64,000 bases of DNA from Moraxella sp. (GCA_030528385.1 JAUMYZ010000007.1:51941-115940); one strand, 5' to 3'; positions 51,892 through 61,092 are shown, counted from the first letter of the stretch. Numbers and translations are program-made. The notes: generated from the sequence alone by a model not told the origin.

Positions 51892-51916
51892 CTTGTTGGC
51901 AGATGACTACAGTGAT

Positions 51917-52494
51917 TTATTTGTAATCAACTTTAAATGGGATATGAGAGTGGAAAATACCAGGAGTTACCAAGCCTGTTCTGACATAATCAGCTTTGAA
52001 ATCAAACTGGATATCACCCCGAGCTTCGCCATCTTTTACCAAGGCCTGCAAGTGCGAGCTGGCATCTGCTTTGCTTAGGTCAACCTTGCCATTCACGTCT
52101 GAGATTTGTACTTGTAGATTTTCAGCTCTGAAACCATCTGCGATGTTTTTTAGGTTACCATCTTCAACGTTGGCACCACCACCAACAAAGGTAACAGCCA
52201 CATTGCTAAACAGTTCACCAGTTGTCAGACTGCGATAGCTGGCAGGACACTCTTTTAGATTGATGTTAAAATTTTGGGTAAGACTAGGCGTGCCTTTTGC
52301 CAACGCATTGAGTGCATTGACAGAATTTTTGCCCATGTCAACTTCAACACGACCGTGTGTATTCTCAACAGCACAGGTTGAGTTGGTTACCAAGCCGTCA
52401 ACAGCAAGATAAGTCTCATCGGCAAGTGCTGCGGTGCTTAGCAAAGAGAGAGAGAGAGAGAGAGAGTAGAAGCGACAAACAGTGCTTTTTTCAT
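51917..52494 (-). CDS. Major fimbrial subunit, phase-variable, sequenced in OFF frame
   Basis: Type 1 pilin family protein split from its own start by a dinucleotide repeat. The ATG at 52494 has GGAG six bases upstream and encodes MKKALFVAST followed by Leu-Ser repeats from (CT)11, then Cys and a stop at 52438-52440: only 18 residues. Two bases out of register, the frame from 52444 encodes LSTAALA then the mature pilin (DETYLAVDG ... FKVDYK) with paired Cys in STCAVE and LKECPAS. With ten CT units (or thirteen) the two join into a 191-residue precursor with a perfect ALA/DET cleavage site. First gene of the fimbrial operon. Confidence 0.9.
52445..52466. repeat. (AG)11 dinucleotide tract, CT on coding strand
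   Basis: Eleven perfect AG units with no interruption, lying inside signal-peptide codons 10-17 of the major fimbrial subunit. Two-base units shift the frame at each slip, so only one unit number in three keeps the gene on. The next base pair on either side breaks the pattern. Confidence 0.97.
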
Positions 52495-52581
52495 CTTAAA
52501 CTCCAATTTATCATGAATTGTTTATAGAAATAATACAAGCCTTTAGATAAACGGTAGGTTAATACCGACTATCTGTGATTG

Positions 52582-52610
52582 ATTTTAATTATCGTTACAA
52601 AATAAGTCAA
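52582..52610 (-). promoter_or_regulatory. Putative promoter of the fimbrial operon
   Basis: On the minus strand TTGACT (52605-52610) and TAAAAT (52582-52587) lie 17 bases apart, each matching the sigma-70 consensus at five of six positions, about 85 bases upstream of the subunit ATG. A small CGGTA/TACCG hairpin is in the leader near 52553-52568. The rest of the gap 52611-52890 is very AT-rich with no gene seen. Confidence 0.6.
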
Positions 52611-52890
52611 TTACAATTTGCTACTTTTTGATAACGTGTCTAAACTTTTGGACAAATTAAATACACATATGCCATCATATTGTCAAAAATGTACTAAATA
52701 CTTGATGATTATGATAAATTTTGGGTGATTTATAAAAGTTGGTATTATTCTTGCATAATATAAAAAGCGTTAAATATAATAAAAATTGTAGCAATCATGC
52801 TTTTTATTAAAACTATTTTTTATATATAACGGATTATTTAATATAAAAATAAATTGATAAAAATTTGTATAATATTTTATCCCACCCCGC

Positions 52891-53050
52891 CATAAAAGAT
52901 TTTCCAAAAATCAATATGGCACAAAATCTGTTGGTCTTGATTTGGGCATAAATACGCAAATCAACTTGCCCAAGCCCAAAGAGCCAGCAAGAAAAAGCAA
53001 GTCAAAGCCATTCGCGCTAAAATCAAAAATAGCAGGCTTAACGCCATTTA
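52891..53050 (+). mobile_element. Decayed TnpB (IS200/IS605-type OrfB) fragment
   Basis: Protein-like text in two frames resembles the RuvC-I start of TnpB: KRFSKNQYGTKSVGLDLGIN (52897 onward; the Asp in GLDLGIN is the catalytic position), then after a -1 shift near 52975 AQRASKKKQVKAIRAKIKNS, like the basic helix that follows in TnpB. The fragment is about 160 bases, has no start or end of the transposase, and abuts the M48 peptidase stop. It is non-functional. Confidence 0.55.
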
Positions 53051-55429
53051 TATGATAGGCATGGGCTTTTGCCACAATACCGCCAACACCGCCAACAAAT
53101 CGTATTCATGCTGCGTAAGCATCCCATCATAAACCATCGCTGTGGCGACGCCGTCCAACACACTGCGATGAGTGTCATTCATCGCCCCCATCAGCACCCA
53201 CCAATCTGCGACACTCAGCACACGCACCTGATACATCAGTTTGATGATGGTGTCATCGTCTATATCGCTGACAAGGTTGAGCGCTTGACACCAGCGTCTG
53301 AATGTGCCAATGGGTTTGTCATAACGGCACAAATATATGCCATTGTCTTGGGCGCTGAGCAAAAATATCAGCAGCAGCCACAACAGCGCGTCAGCATGTG
53401 CGCCGTCAGCACCCAGCAAGCAAGCAAGCAGCTGCTGCCGATACGCTGGCATGGGTGCAGCCACAAACAAGCGCCACAAAGTCGCCATCACCGCACCTTG
53501 GTATACCCTGTCAAAATGCGCAGGACAGTTGCCATCGCGTGTCAGTTGCTCATCAAAACTTAGGTTGTTGTATTGACGTATGGTCGCACCATCAACGCTG
53601 GCAGACAACAGCCAACGCAAACTTGCTTGATAATCTTGGACAAATGCCGATGACGACTGCCTTTGTAATGCACATAAGTGCCGCAGCCCAATCGCCAGCA
53701 ATACCCCATTTAAACGTCTGTCAAACTTTGCCACCGTCTCAAGCAGCTCACTGGGCAACTTGTGCACTGGTGCAGGACTGTCGGCGATGGGCAGATGATA
53801 AATGGTGGGCAGGGCGTATGGCGTATGCAGCCGCACAACGCGCTGATAACGACACAGTAAAATCGCTTCAACAAGCGCCACCGTGCTGGGCAGCTTGCCA
53901 AGTGCCTTGGTGATTTGCCACGGCAAGCCGCTGTTTTTGATGACATCGGCAGACACATGCCCCATTTGCGGGTCAAACGATGGCTCAATGTCTGGGTGTG
54001 CTTTGGTGTGTGATGGGCAGATGATGGGCGTCTCTGCGGGTGTCTGCCATGCTTGGGTCAGCAGCCGACCATCAACCACCACTTCAGGTTCTGCCCAAAA
54101 TTCAAACACCCGCTCTGGCTCATCGCTTGCCATCTCATCAGGCTCATCGCCAAGTGCCAGCTGATAATCCTGCACAAACTGATGGGCGCGCGCAAGTTTT
54201 TGGTCGTCTATGTCGGCGGTCATCTGCTCACCAAAGGTTTGATAATCGCGAGCATACAGCACATCAAGGCGCTTATTGATGTCGGGGTGGCTGTGCAAAT
54301 AACCGCCATTTTTGGGACTGGCAAAGAAAAAATGTCCCATAGACGTGCCAAAAATGGGATTATGCAAAGCGGTATGATGGCGTTTTAGGCTTTGTAGAGC
54401 TGCGACCACATCGGCGCTGCGCGTCAGTTGGACACTGGTGGCGTCTGCCAAAAACTCGCGCTGGTGGTTAAACTGCTGTTTTATCCACTCTGCAGATGCC
54501 ATACCAATCACCCCAAACAGTCGCAGCGCCACCAACGGCAAAGCAACAAGCACATAAGCCATCAAGGCATAGACCTGATTATCTTGGACGCCAGATTTGA
54601 TGTCGCCAAACTTGCTTGCTTGTATGATGTCTTGGCGATTTTGTTGCAGATAGCGTACCCACGCTTGTTTGTCTTGACCCAACGGCACTTGCAGTGCCCT
54701 TGCGCCAATCTGCAGCGACTGGGGTTGTTGATGGTAATTTTTGTCAAATTTGCCAAAAATCCATTCTTGCAGCACATCAACAAAATCATAAATCCAACCC
54801 AACATCGTCAGCATGACGTATATTTTTAGATTAAGGCGGGCGTCGCCATGAATCATGTGCCCAAACTCATGCCCCAGCAGTCCATACAGCTCGGCATTGC
54901 TGAGCTTGTCCAGCGCACCTTGGGTGAGCACCATCACCGTGTCAGAGACATCAAAGCCCGCCACAAAGCCATTGACGCCTTGTTCAAAGGGCAGCACATA
55001 CAGTTTGGGCAGCGGCACACCCGAAGCAATGGCAAGCTGCTCGGCAAATTCATAATACCGCTGATAACTGTGGGGCAGCTCTTTTGGGCTTGCCACTCGG
55101 ATAAACGATGGGCTAAACACCGTTTGTTCGGCGCTGGGATAAACAAACAAGCGCACGGCTTTGGCTTGTTTGGCAATGGAAATGCCGCCGTATTTGACCG
55201 TTTGTTGGGCAATCAGCGCCCCCGTCAACAAATACAGCGCCAACACCACCATTGCCCACATCATCAGCAACACGCCCACCCGTCCTGTGGTCAGATAGGT
55301 CAAGGTCGCCGTCAATACCAGCAACAAAACGAGCTGCACACAGACCACCACAAGCAGCAGCCCATAAAACAGCCAGCTCATGCGCGCATAATAACGCTGA
55401 GCGACAAAAAAATTGCTCAGACGCGGCAT
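53048..55429 (-). CDS. M48-family membrane peptidase with long C-terminal extension
   Basis: Membrane protein of 793 residues. Two N-terminal helices (about 20-45 and 50-72) precede an HtpX/Ste24-like peptidase domain with the zinc site HEFGH at 187-191 in LYGLLGHEFGHMIHGDARLN. Another hydrophobic stretch lies near 280-300, and NHQREFLADATSVQL supplies the third zinc ligand. Residues after about 420 form a large soluble region I do not recognise, with repeated helices. It directly follows lemA (2-base gap), a common LemA/M48 pairing. Likely involved in membrane protein quality control. Confidence 0.85.
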   Translation of the reverse strand: MPRLSNFFVAQRYYARMSWLFYGLLLVVVCVQLVLLLVLTATLTYLTTGRVGVLLMMWAMVVLALYLLTGALIAQQTVKYGGISIAKQAKAVRLFVYPSAEQTVFSPSFIRVASPKELPHSYQRYYEFAEQLAIASGVPLPKLYVLPFEQGVNGFVAGFDVSDTVMVLTQGALDKLSNAELYGLLGHEFGHMIHGDARLNLKIYVMLTMLGWIYDFVDVLQEWIFGKFDKNYHQQPQSLQIGARALQVPLGQDKQAWVRYLQQNRQDIIQASKFGDIKSGVQDNQVYALMAYVLVALPLVALRLFGVIGMASAEWIKQQFNHQREFLADATSVQLTRSADVVAALQSLKRHHTALHNPIFGTSMGHFFFASPKNGGYLHSHPDINKRLDVLYARDYQTFGEQMTADIDDQKLARAHQFVQDYQLALGDEPDEMASDEPERVFEFWAEPEVVVDGRLLTQAWQTPAETPIICPSHTKAHPDIEPSFDPQMGHVSADVIKNSGLPWQITKALGKLPSTVALVEAILLCRYQRVVRLHTPYALPTIYHLPIADSPAPVHKLPSELLETVAKFDRRLNGVLLAIGLRHLCALQRQSSSAFVQDYQASLRWLLSASVDGATIRQYNNLSFDEQLTRDGNCPAHFDRVYQGAVMATLWRLFVAAPMPAYRQQLLACLLGADGAHADALLWLLLIFLLSAQDNGIYLCRYDKPIGTFRRWCQALNLVSDIDDDTIIKLMYQVRVLSVADWWVLMGAMNDTHRSVLDGVATAMVYDGMLTQHEYDLLAVLAVLWQKPMPII

Positions 55430-55431
55430 GG

Positions 55432-56016
55432 TCAGCTAAGACTTACCACAGGGGCAGTATTGATGATGGATTTGTCGGCAAACTGCAAACTGGCGATTGG
55501 CTCAAAGGCAAACACAGCACTAACCAAATTATTGGGGAACATCTCACGCGCGTTGTTATAAAACATCACGCTGTCGTTATAGTGCTGACGAGCAAAGCCA
55601 ATGCGGTTTTCGGTGTTGGTCAGCTCATCAAAAAGTTCTTTGACCAGTTTGTCCGCCTTGAGTTCTGGATAATTTTCTACCACCGCATACAACTGCCCAA
55701 GCGCCCTAGAAAGCTGGGTTTCTGCTTGAGCCAATAACGCCAAATAATCGCCGCGCTGCTCTTGGTGCGCGCCGCCATGCAACTGACTGGCATGATTTCT
55801 GGCGGCAATAACTGCCTGCAAAGTTTGGGTTTCGTGCTGCAGATAACCTTTGGTGGTCGCCACCAAATTGGGAATCAAATCATGGCGGCGTTTAAGTTGT
55901 ACATCAATTTGCACCAAAGCGTTTTTGACTTGGTTGCGCATCTTAACCAGACCATTAAATATCATCACCAGCCAAATCGCCAGCAGCACCAGTGCCGCAC
56001 CAACCACCATTGCCAT
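55432..56016 (-). CDS. lemA: LemA family protein
   Basis: Protein of 194 residues with an N-terminal membrane helix (VVGAALVLLAIWLVMIFNGLV) and the LemA signatures QVKNALVQIDVQLKRRHDLIPNL, VIAARNHA, LYAVVENYPELKAD, LTNTENRIGFARQHYNDSVMFYN and FAFEPIASLQFAD (given in parts). LemA proteins are coiled helical bundles often encoded beside M48 peptidases. Role unknown, perhaps envelope quality control. Confidence 0.93.
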   Translation of the reverse strand: MAMVVGAALVLLAIWLVMIFNGLVKMRNQVKNALVQIDVQLKRRHDLIPNLVATTKGYLQHETQTLQAVIAARNHASQLHGGAHQEQRGDYLALLAQAETQLSRALGQLYAVVENYPELKADKLVKELFDELTNTENRIGFARQHYNDSVMFYNNAREMFPNNLVSAVFAFEPIASLQFADKSIINTAPVVSLS

Positions 56017-56155
56017 ACGCGTTCCTTTTGGTCAATCAAAACTTGCCATCAAACAATCTTTATTTGCATTGTAGCACAAAAACCCAAACGCCATTGACCA
56101 ATCATTGCCACCAAAAAACCGTCCATATTGAACGGTTTGTTGTTTGTCAAGCCCA

Positions 56156-57106
56156 CTACTGATAGTCAAACATGGCGCTGATGGATTCTTCGTTATTGAT
56201 ACGGCGCAAGCTCTCGGCCAGCATGGGCGCGATGGACACTTGGCGGATTTTTGGGCAAGCCTGCGCCTGCTCAGTCAAAGGAATGGTGTCGGTTACCACA
56301 ATTTCGTCCAACGCAGAATGGGCGATGGTCTCTACCGCATTGCCCGACAACACAGGGTGCGTGATATAACCCACCACGCGTCTGGCGCCATTGTCTTTGA
56401 GCGCTTGGGCGGCTTTACATAACGTGCCTGCGGTGTCTACGATGTCATCAACAATCACACAATCGCGGTCTTTGACATCGCCGATGATGTGCATGACCTG
56501 AGATTCGTTGGCACGCGCTCTGCGTTTGTCAATGATGGCAAGGTCAGCGTCGCCCAGCGATTTTGCCATCGCGCGTGCGCGCACCACACCGCCGACATCT
56601 GGCGACACCACCATCAAGTTTTCGTAGTTTTTTTGTTTTAGGTCGTTGAGCAGCACAGGCGTGCCATACAGATTGTCCACAGGTATGTCAAAAAAGCCCT
56701 GAATCTGGTCAGCGTGCAAATCCACCACCATCACGCGGTCAATACCACCAATAGACAACATGTCTGCCACCACACGCGCCGAGATGGGCACACGCGCCGA
56801 ACGTGGGCGACGGTCTTGACGGGCATAACCAAAATAAGGAATCACCGCCGTAATACGCCCTGCACTGGAGCGACGCAACGCGTCCGCCAACAACACCACT
56901 TCCATCAAATGGTCGTTGGTTGGCGCACAAGTTGGCTGCAAAATAAATACGTCCTTGCCGCGCACGTTTTCTTTGATTTCAACAGCGATTTCGCCATCAG
57001 AAAAACGCATAATATCGGCTTTGCTTAGGGGAATGTGGAGATGGTTGGCGACAGTTTGGGCAAGCTGGGGATTGGCACTCCCTGAAAAGACAGCCATATA
57101 TGACAT
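56156..57106 (-). CDS. prs: Ribose-phosphate pyrophosphokinase (PRPP synthase)
   Basis: Enzyme of 316 residues making PRPP for nucleotide, His and Trp synthesis. Signatures: [58 protein letters not shown], and the PRPP-binding loop [14 protein letters not shown]. Normal class I length. In relatives it follows ispE and tRNA-Gln, as it does here, but rplY is missing after it. Confidence 0.97.
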   Translation of the reverse strand: MSYMAVFSGSANPQLAQTVANHLHIPLSKADIMRFSDGEIAVEIKENVRGKDVFILQPTCAPTNDHLMEVVLLADALRRSSAGRITAVIPYFGYARQDRRPRSARVPISARVVADMLSIGGIDRVMVVDLHADQIQGFFDIPVDNLYGTPVLLNDLKQKNYENLMVVSPDVGGVVRARAMAKSLGDADLAIIDKRRARANESQVMHIIGDVKDRDCVIVDDIVDTAGTLCKAAQALKDNGARRVVGYITHPVLSGNAVETIAHSALDEIVVTDTIPLTEQAQACPKIRQVSIAPMLAESLRRINNEESISAMFDYQ

Positions 57107-57208
57107 GACAAAATCCTATGGTTGGACAAATAATGAAGACTAAAGAAATATTTTAGCATTTTTGCCCAAAAACCGCCATGATTTTAGCACAACACCCAAA
57201 TCGGCAGC

Positions 57209-57243
57209 AAAAAAACAAAAAACCAATCACAAGGATTGGTTTC
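57209..57243 (-). terminator. Terminator after tRNA-Gln copy 1
   Basis: AACCAATC (57221-57228) and GATTGGTT (57234-57241) form a stem; on the minus strand it is followed by a long T-rich run (57209-57220). It lies 45 bases past the tRNA. Confidence 0.75.
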
Positions 57244-57286
57244 TTATTTCAAATTTCAAACAACATATCAAGAAGTCTTGATAAAT

Positions 57287-57362
57287 TGGCAGAGGTGGCT
57301 GGACTCGAACCAACGAATGTCAGGATCAAAACCTGATGCCTTACCAACTTGGCGACACCCCT
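57287..57362 (-). tRNA. tRNA-Gln (TTG anticodon), copy 1
   Basis: 76-base tRNA with encoded CCA. The acceptor stem AGGGGTG/CACCTCT pairs fully (one G-T), the anticodon loop is TTTTGAT with anticodon TTG, and the T arm contains GGTTCGAGTCC. Identity with copy 2 is complete across the tRNA. Transcribed toward prs with its own promoter and terminator. Confidence 0.95.
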
Positions 57363-57373
57363 ATAGGACGGAT

Positions 57374-57401
57374 ATTATAACAAAAACTTTTGGGTTTGCA
57401 A
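57374..57401 (-). promoter_or_regulatory. Promoter of tRNA-Gln copy 1
   Basis: Minus-strand TTGCAA (57396-57401) and perfect TATAAT (57374-57379) with a 16-base spacer and TG one base before the -10; transcript would start within about 10 bases of the tRNA 5' end. Confidence 0.78.
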
Positions 57402-57433
57402 GGGATTTTTGTAAAAAAAAATTAATTGACAGC

Positions 57434-57460
57434 AAAAAACCAACCGCAGGGGTTGGTTTT
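57434..57460 (-). terminator. Terminator after tRNA-Gln copy 2
   Basis: AACCAACC (57438-57445) and GGTTGGTT (57451-57458) form an 8-bp stem with a 5-base loop, followed on the minus strand by T residues. It separates the two tRNA genes. Confidence 0.75.
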
Positions 57461-57490
57461 CTTGGAGCTTTTTAAGGAGATATTAAAAAG

Positions 57491-57566
57491 TGGCAGAGGT
57501 GGCTGGACTCGAACCAACGAATGTCAGGATCAAAACCTGATGCCTTACCAACTTGGCGACACCCCT
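57491..57566 (-). tRNA. tRNA-Gln (TTG anticodon), copy 2
   Basis: Identical in all 76 bases to copy 1, including encoded CCA. Lies between ispE and copy 1 on the minus strand. Confidence 0.95.
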
Positions 57567-57577
57567 ATAGGACGCAT

Positions 57578-57605
57578 ATTATAACAAAAACTTTTGGGTT
57601 TGCAA
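57578..57605 (-). promoter_or_regulatory. Promoter of tRNA-Gln copy 2
   Basis: Same arrangement as copy 1: TTGCAA (57600-57605), 16-base spacer, TATAAT (57578-57583) with extended TG. Confidence 0.78.
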
Positions 57606-57648
57606 GGGATTTTTGTAAAAAAACGACAGTTTGCTTGTTTTGGGCTCT

Positions 57649-58521
57649 TTAATACAAACTGCCAACCAACCGTGCCCGACATGGGGCTTGCTGCACAAAA
57701 GCGTGCCTGTCTGCTTGGGTCAGCCCATAAACAATCGGCAAAAACACCGCACTGCCTGTGCCCGTCATGCGCGCGTCCGTCTTGGTGATGGGTGCCAGCG
57801 TCTGCAAATACGCCAGTGCGTTGGCAACTTTGGGTGATGATGACACAACCAACGATTCAAACACATTACAAAACGGCGCTGACAACCTATCCAAAAACCC
57901 ATCTTGCTGGCTGGCAATGTCAACAATCTTTGCCATCTTTGTGTTTGGCGCCAGATTGGCAAAACATTCGGCAGTGGACGAATGCTCATCGGGCAGCAGC
58001 AACAAATATTCGCGCTTGGGCAACTCAATGGCGCTGAGCTCTTCGCCAATGCCGCCAACGATGGCGTCGCTTTGGTTTAGGTGCGCAAACACAAAAAACG
58101 GCACGTCCGCCCCAAGCGTGGCAGCAATGGCAATCAGCTCTTTGACACCCAAACGCAGCCCCCACAGCTCATTGATGGCAATCAAAGTCATCGCGCAGTT
58201 GCCAGAGCCGCCACCGAGCCCCGCCCCTGTGGGGATTTGTTTGTCCAAAATCACCTGCACCGACGACTGATAGGCAGGAAATCTCTGCGCAAGGGCATGA
58301 ACCGCTTTGACAATCAAATTGTCGTCGGGCGTGTCTGTCAAACCATCTGCCCCAATCAACGTTACCAGCCGACTGCTGCTGCTGCGCCGAAAGGTCAAGG
58401 TGTCCCCAAAATCCAGCGCACGAAACACGCTTTGTAGGTTATGATAACCATCATCGCGCCGACCCGTCAGGTGCAAAAACAAATTGATTTTGGCGGGCGA
58501 AAATAAACTCAGCTCATTCAT
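57649..58521 (-). CDS. ispE: IspE, 4-diphosphocytidyl-2-C-methyl-D-erythritol kinase
   Basis: GHMP kinase of 290 residues in the MEP isoprenoid pathway. Substrate and ATP motifs: LFSPAKINLFLHLTGRRDDGYHNL near residues 6-29 (quoted in part), and the glycine-rich loop IPTGAGLGGGSGNCAMTLI around residue 92-110. C-terminal MTGTGSAVFL is the third motif. It overlaps lolB by four bases (ATGA). Confidence 0.95.
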   Translation of the reverse strand: MNELSLFSPAKINLFLHLTGRRDDGYHNLQSVFRALDFGDTLTFRRSSSSRLVTLIGADGLTDTPDDNLIVKAVHALAQRFPAYQSSVQVILDKQIPTGAGLGGGSGNCAMTLIAINELWGLRLGVKELIAIAATLGADVPFFVFAHLNQSDAIVGGIGEELSAIELPKREYLLLLPDEHSSTAECFANLAPNTKMAKIVDIASQQDGFLDRLSAPFCNVFESLVVSSSPKVANALAYLQTLAPITKTDARMTGTGSAVFLPIVYGLTQADRHAFVQQAPCRARLVGSLY

Positions 58522-59093
58522 AAAAACTGTCCATGTGGGTGGGCAATGGTCATCACCACCTTATGACCGTCAGCGTGGGTGATGGTTAGGCGATTGGGTC
58601 GTTTGTCGTTTTTGCCATAGCTAAAGACCGCCGACCATTGATGGTTGCTGCTTTTTATCAAACGCTCGCCATCAAACACACCATCTACGTCATCAGGGGC
58701 AAGCCGACCGACAATCCAATAAGGCAACTGGCTGATGGGCGCTTGATGACCTGTTGCGCGCAGCAACAAAGCTTCTGGACTGTCCGCCATGATTTCGCCC
58801 GTGTGGTCGCTCAACAACTTGGCGGTTTTGCCATCAAAACTGATGGAAGTGGCGCCCATGCCCAAAATGCCCGTCAACTCTATGGCAAAACGCTCATCTT
58901 CTTGGCTCCATGTATAAAAAGCACTGGCGGCACGCTTGGCGTCGGCGGTTTGGGTGGTGATACCGATTTTGCCAGTGATGGCAAAACTGAGCGCGTTATT
59001 TGACACACTGGTGATGGGTTTGTCTGCTGGCAAGCTCTGACACGCACCCAGCGCCAGCGCCAGCAGCAACATCAACCCTGTTTTTTTATTCAT
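58518..59093 (-). CDS. lolB: LolB, outer-membrane lipoprotein receptor
   Basis: Outer-membrane lipoprotein of about 191 residues that receives lipoproteins from LolA. Signal ends in lipobox LGAC, then QSLPADKP. The fold matches LolB: FAITGKIGITTQTADAKRAAS, FYTWSQEDERFAIELTGILG, LLLRATGHQAPISQLPYWIVGR. Starts at 59093, 59102 or 59114 are all possible; none has a strong ribosome site. Confidence 0.88.
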   Translation of the reverse strand: MNKKTGLMLLLALALGACQSLPADKPITSVSNNALSFAITGKIGITTQTADAKRAASAFYTWSQEDERFAIELTGILGMGATSISFDGKTAKLLSDHTGEIMADSPEALLLRATGHQAPISQLPYWIVGRLAPDDVDGVFDGERLIKSSNHQWSAVFSYGKNDKRPNRLTITHADGHKVVMTIAHPHGQFL

Positions 59094-59125
59094 TAACGTC
59101 ATGATTGTACACAATGATTGGTTGG

Positions 59126-61060
59126 TTAGTATTTTTGCAGTTCTGCGCCTGCGTTTTGTTGTCCAAAAGCAAAACGGCTTTGTAATTCGGCAAGCAAGCT
59201 GGCAACCTTATCGCTTTGTCCAAGCCCTTGATAAGCACGCAACAGCAAAATGCCCGCATTAAGCTCAGGGGCAACATCATAAGGGATTTGTAAGTGATTG
59301 ATGACTGCTACAAAATCCCCTTGCCCCAACGCTTGATTTGCCAGCACCATCAGCGCTTCAAACTGCAACGCACTGTCATAATTGGGGTCGCTGATGTTCA
59401 TTTTGCTGATTTGGGTAGCAATGTTTAGCGCCTGAATATCGTGTGGGTTGTTTAGCAGCCGCAACTTGACATCGCTGAGCTGATACTCAAGATTGTCAGG
59501 GTCAATCTGTATCAATCTGTCAATGGTGGCACGCTTGTCGTCATTGCTTAGATTTGCTTCTAGCAGCTTATAACTGGCAAACAACAAGCGGTCATCGTCT
59601 GGATATTCACGGTTGGCGCTGGTCAATAAATCTTGCGCACTTTGTTTGCTGCCCTGACGCAACAAAATCTCCGCTTGCAACAAATAGCTGTCGGTGGCAT
59701 ACACTTCATATTCATCACGCAGTCGCACCAAGGTCGTTATCGCCTTGTCCACCGCGCCATCAAGCAAATAAAAACCCACCACTTTGGTGCGCGCATCTAA
59801 CACATGCTCATCTTTGACGCGCTCATAATGTTGGCGGGCATTATCAATATCACCCGTGCGCTCATAACCGACCCCCAAATAATAATGCGCGCGACTGGCA
59901 AACTCTGGATACTGAGTCAAGGTGGTCAAAATCGCTGTCGCCTGACGGTATTCACCAATGTCCAAACCCACCAATGATGCCAGCAGTGCCACTTCGGGGT
60001 CTTTGGTTTGTTTGTTGGCAAGCAGCAGCAATCGCCACGCTTGTGCCAAGTCGCCATTTTCTATCAACTGGCGGATTTCGTACAAATGCAGCTCTTTTTC
60101 TCGGGGCAGCTCTTGGCGTTTTTTGCGCACAAAATCCCACAAAGCGTCCGTTTGCCCACTTGCCTTTAAGATGTCCATCTTTAGGGTGATAAAAGCCAAA
60201 TTGGCGGGCTCACTTTTTAGCGCCTTATTAACGTGCAACAGTGCAGGCGGATAATTGCCCAAACGCATCAACAAACCCGCTCGCAGCACCGAAAGCGAAG
60301 GGTTGTCCGTCTCATCATCAACTTCTTGCAGGGCAAAAAACAAAGCACGCTGGTCGCTTGGATTGCTTGGAAAAATGCCCGTCAAAATCTGCGTCAAATC
60401 GGCTTTTTTGTCGTATGCCAAAATCATGGACAAGGTTTTGGCAGCCTGCTGATAGTCTTTGGCTTTGAGTGCCAAATGCGCCACATAAAACCATGCAGGA
60501 ATGTGCTCTGGGTTGTTTAGTTGCCAAGCATTGGCAAATGCCAGCGACTCTTGGGGCGCTTCGTATTCTATGGACAGTGCCAATGCCCGCTCAAAAACTG
60601 CAGTGGCATTTTTTTTAAAACTTTCGGTTTTGTAGATTTGTAGCGCCCCTTGAATGTCGCCACGGTCGGCAGCAAACTCAGCAGACAACAAATTGTACAA
60701 ATCAAGCTCACCAAGCACGGGGTTGGTGTCGGGCGCAGTCAAGGTGTCGTCCAACAACACACTGGGCAAGTCCAGCGCAGATGGGTCATAGGCGGGCAAA
60801 TCTTCGTCAGGCGTGTGCCACTCATCGGTTTCATCAACCAACAAATCTGCTTGGACATCTTGGGCTTGGTCGGGGTTTCGGTCGTCCTTTTTATAAAAAG
60901 GCAACAGCACTTTAAGCAAAGTGTCAAAAACGCCCGCTTGAGCTGGCACAGGCATCAGCAACACCGCGCTCAACAACAACACAAACCAGCCCCTAAGGCG
61001 ACATCGGCGCCCATCAAACCAGCTTGTCAAACAAAAAGACTGTTTGTGTTGAAATTTCAT
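59126..61060 (-). CDS. Tetratricopeptide repeat protein, exported
   Basis: Protein of 644 residues with a basic, then hydrophobic N-terminal signal (about 22-42, ending PAQAG). The rest is helical TPR-like repeats, for example the segments around LYNLLSAEFAADRGDIQGAL, FYVAHLALKAKDYQQAAKTL and YYLGVGYERTGDIDNARQHY. It sits between hemA (divergent) and lolB, where Pseudomonas and Acinetobacter keep a TPR protein. Likely an envelope scaffold; function unknown. Confidence 0.82.
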   Translation of the reverse strand: MKFQHKQSFCLTSWFDGRRCRLRGWFVLLLSAVLLMPVPAQAGVFDTLLKVLLPFYKKDDRNPDQAQDVQADLLVDETDEWHTPDEDLPAYDPSALDLPSVLLDDTLTAPDTNPVLGELDLYNLLSAEFAADRGDIQGALQIYKTESFKKNATAVFERALALSIEYEAPQESLAFANAWQLNNPEHIPAWFYVAHLALKAKDYQQAAKTLSMILAYDKKADLTQILTGIFPSNPSDQRALFFALQEVDDETDNPSLSVLRAGLLMRLGNYPPALLHVNKALKSEPANLAFITLKMDILKASGQTDALWDFVRKKRQELPREKELHLYEIRQLIENGDLAQAWRLLLLANKQTKDPEVALLASLVGLDIGEYRQATAILTTLTQYPEFASRAHYYLGVGYERTGDIDNARQHYERVKDEHVLDARTKVVGFYLLDGAVDKAITTLVRLRDEYEVYATDSYLLQAEILLRQGSKQSAQDLLTSANREYPDDDRLLFASYKLLEANLSNDDKRATIDRLIQIDPDNLEYQLSDVKLRLLNNPHDIQALNIATQISKMNISDPNYDSALQFEALMVLANQALGQGDFVAVINHLQIPYDVAPELNAGILLLRAYQGLGQSDKVASLLAELQSRFAFGQQNAGAELQKY

Positions 61061-61092
61061 AAATGATGTCTGTCCAGACTTTAAGACCCTAT

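Larger units (their letters stand above)
57287..57623. repeat. Tandem duplication carrying two tRNA-Gln genes
   Basis: Units 57287-57419 and 57491-57623 (133 bases, offset 204) are identical except for one base (57371 G versus 57575 C). Each includes the whole tRNA and its promoter. The 71-base spacer holds a terminator. Confidence 0.93.
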
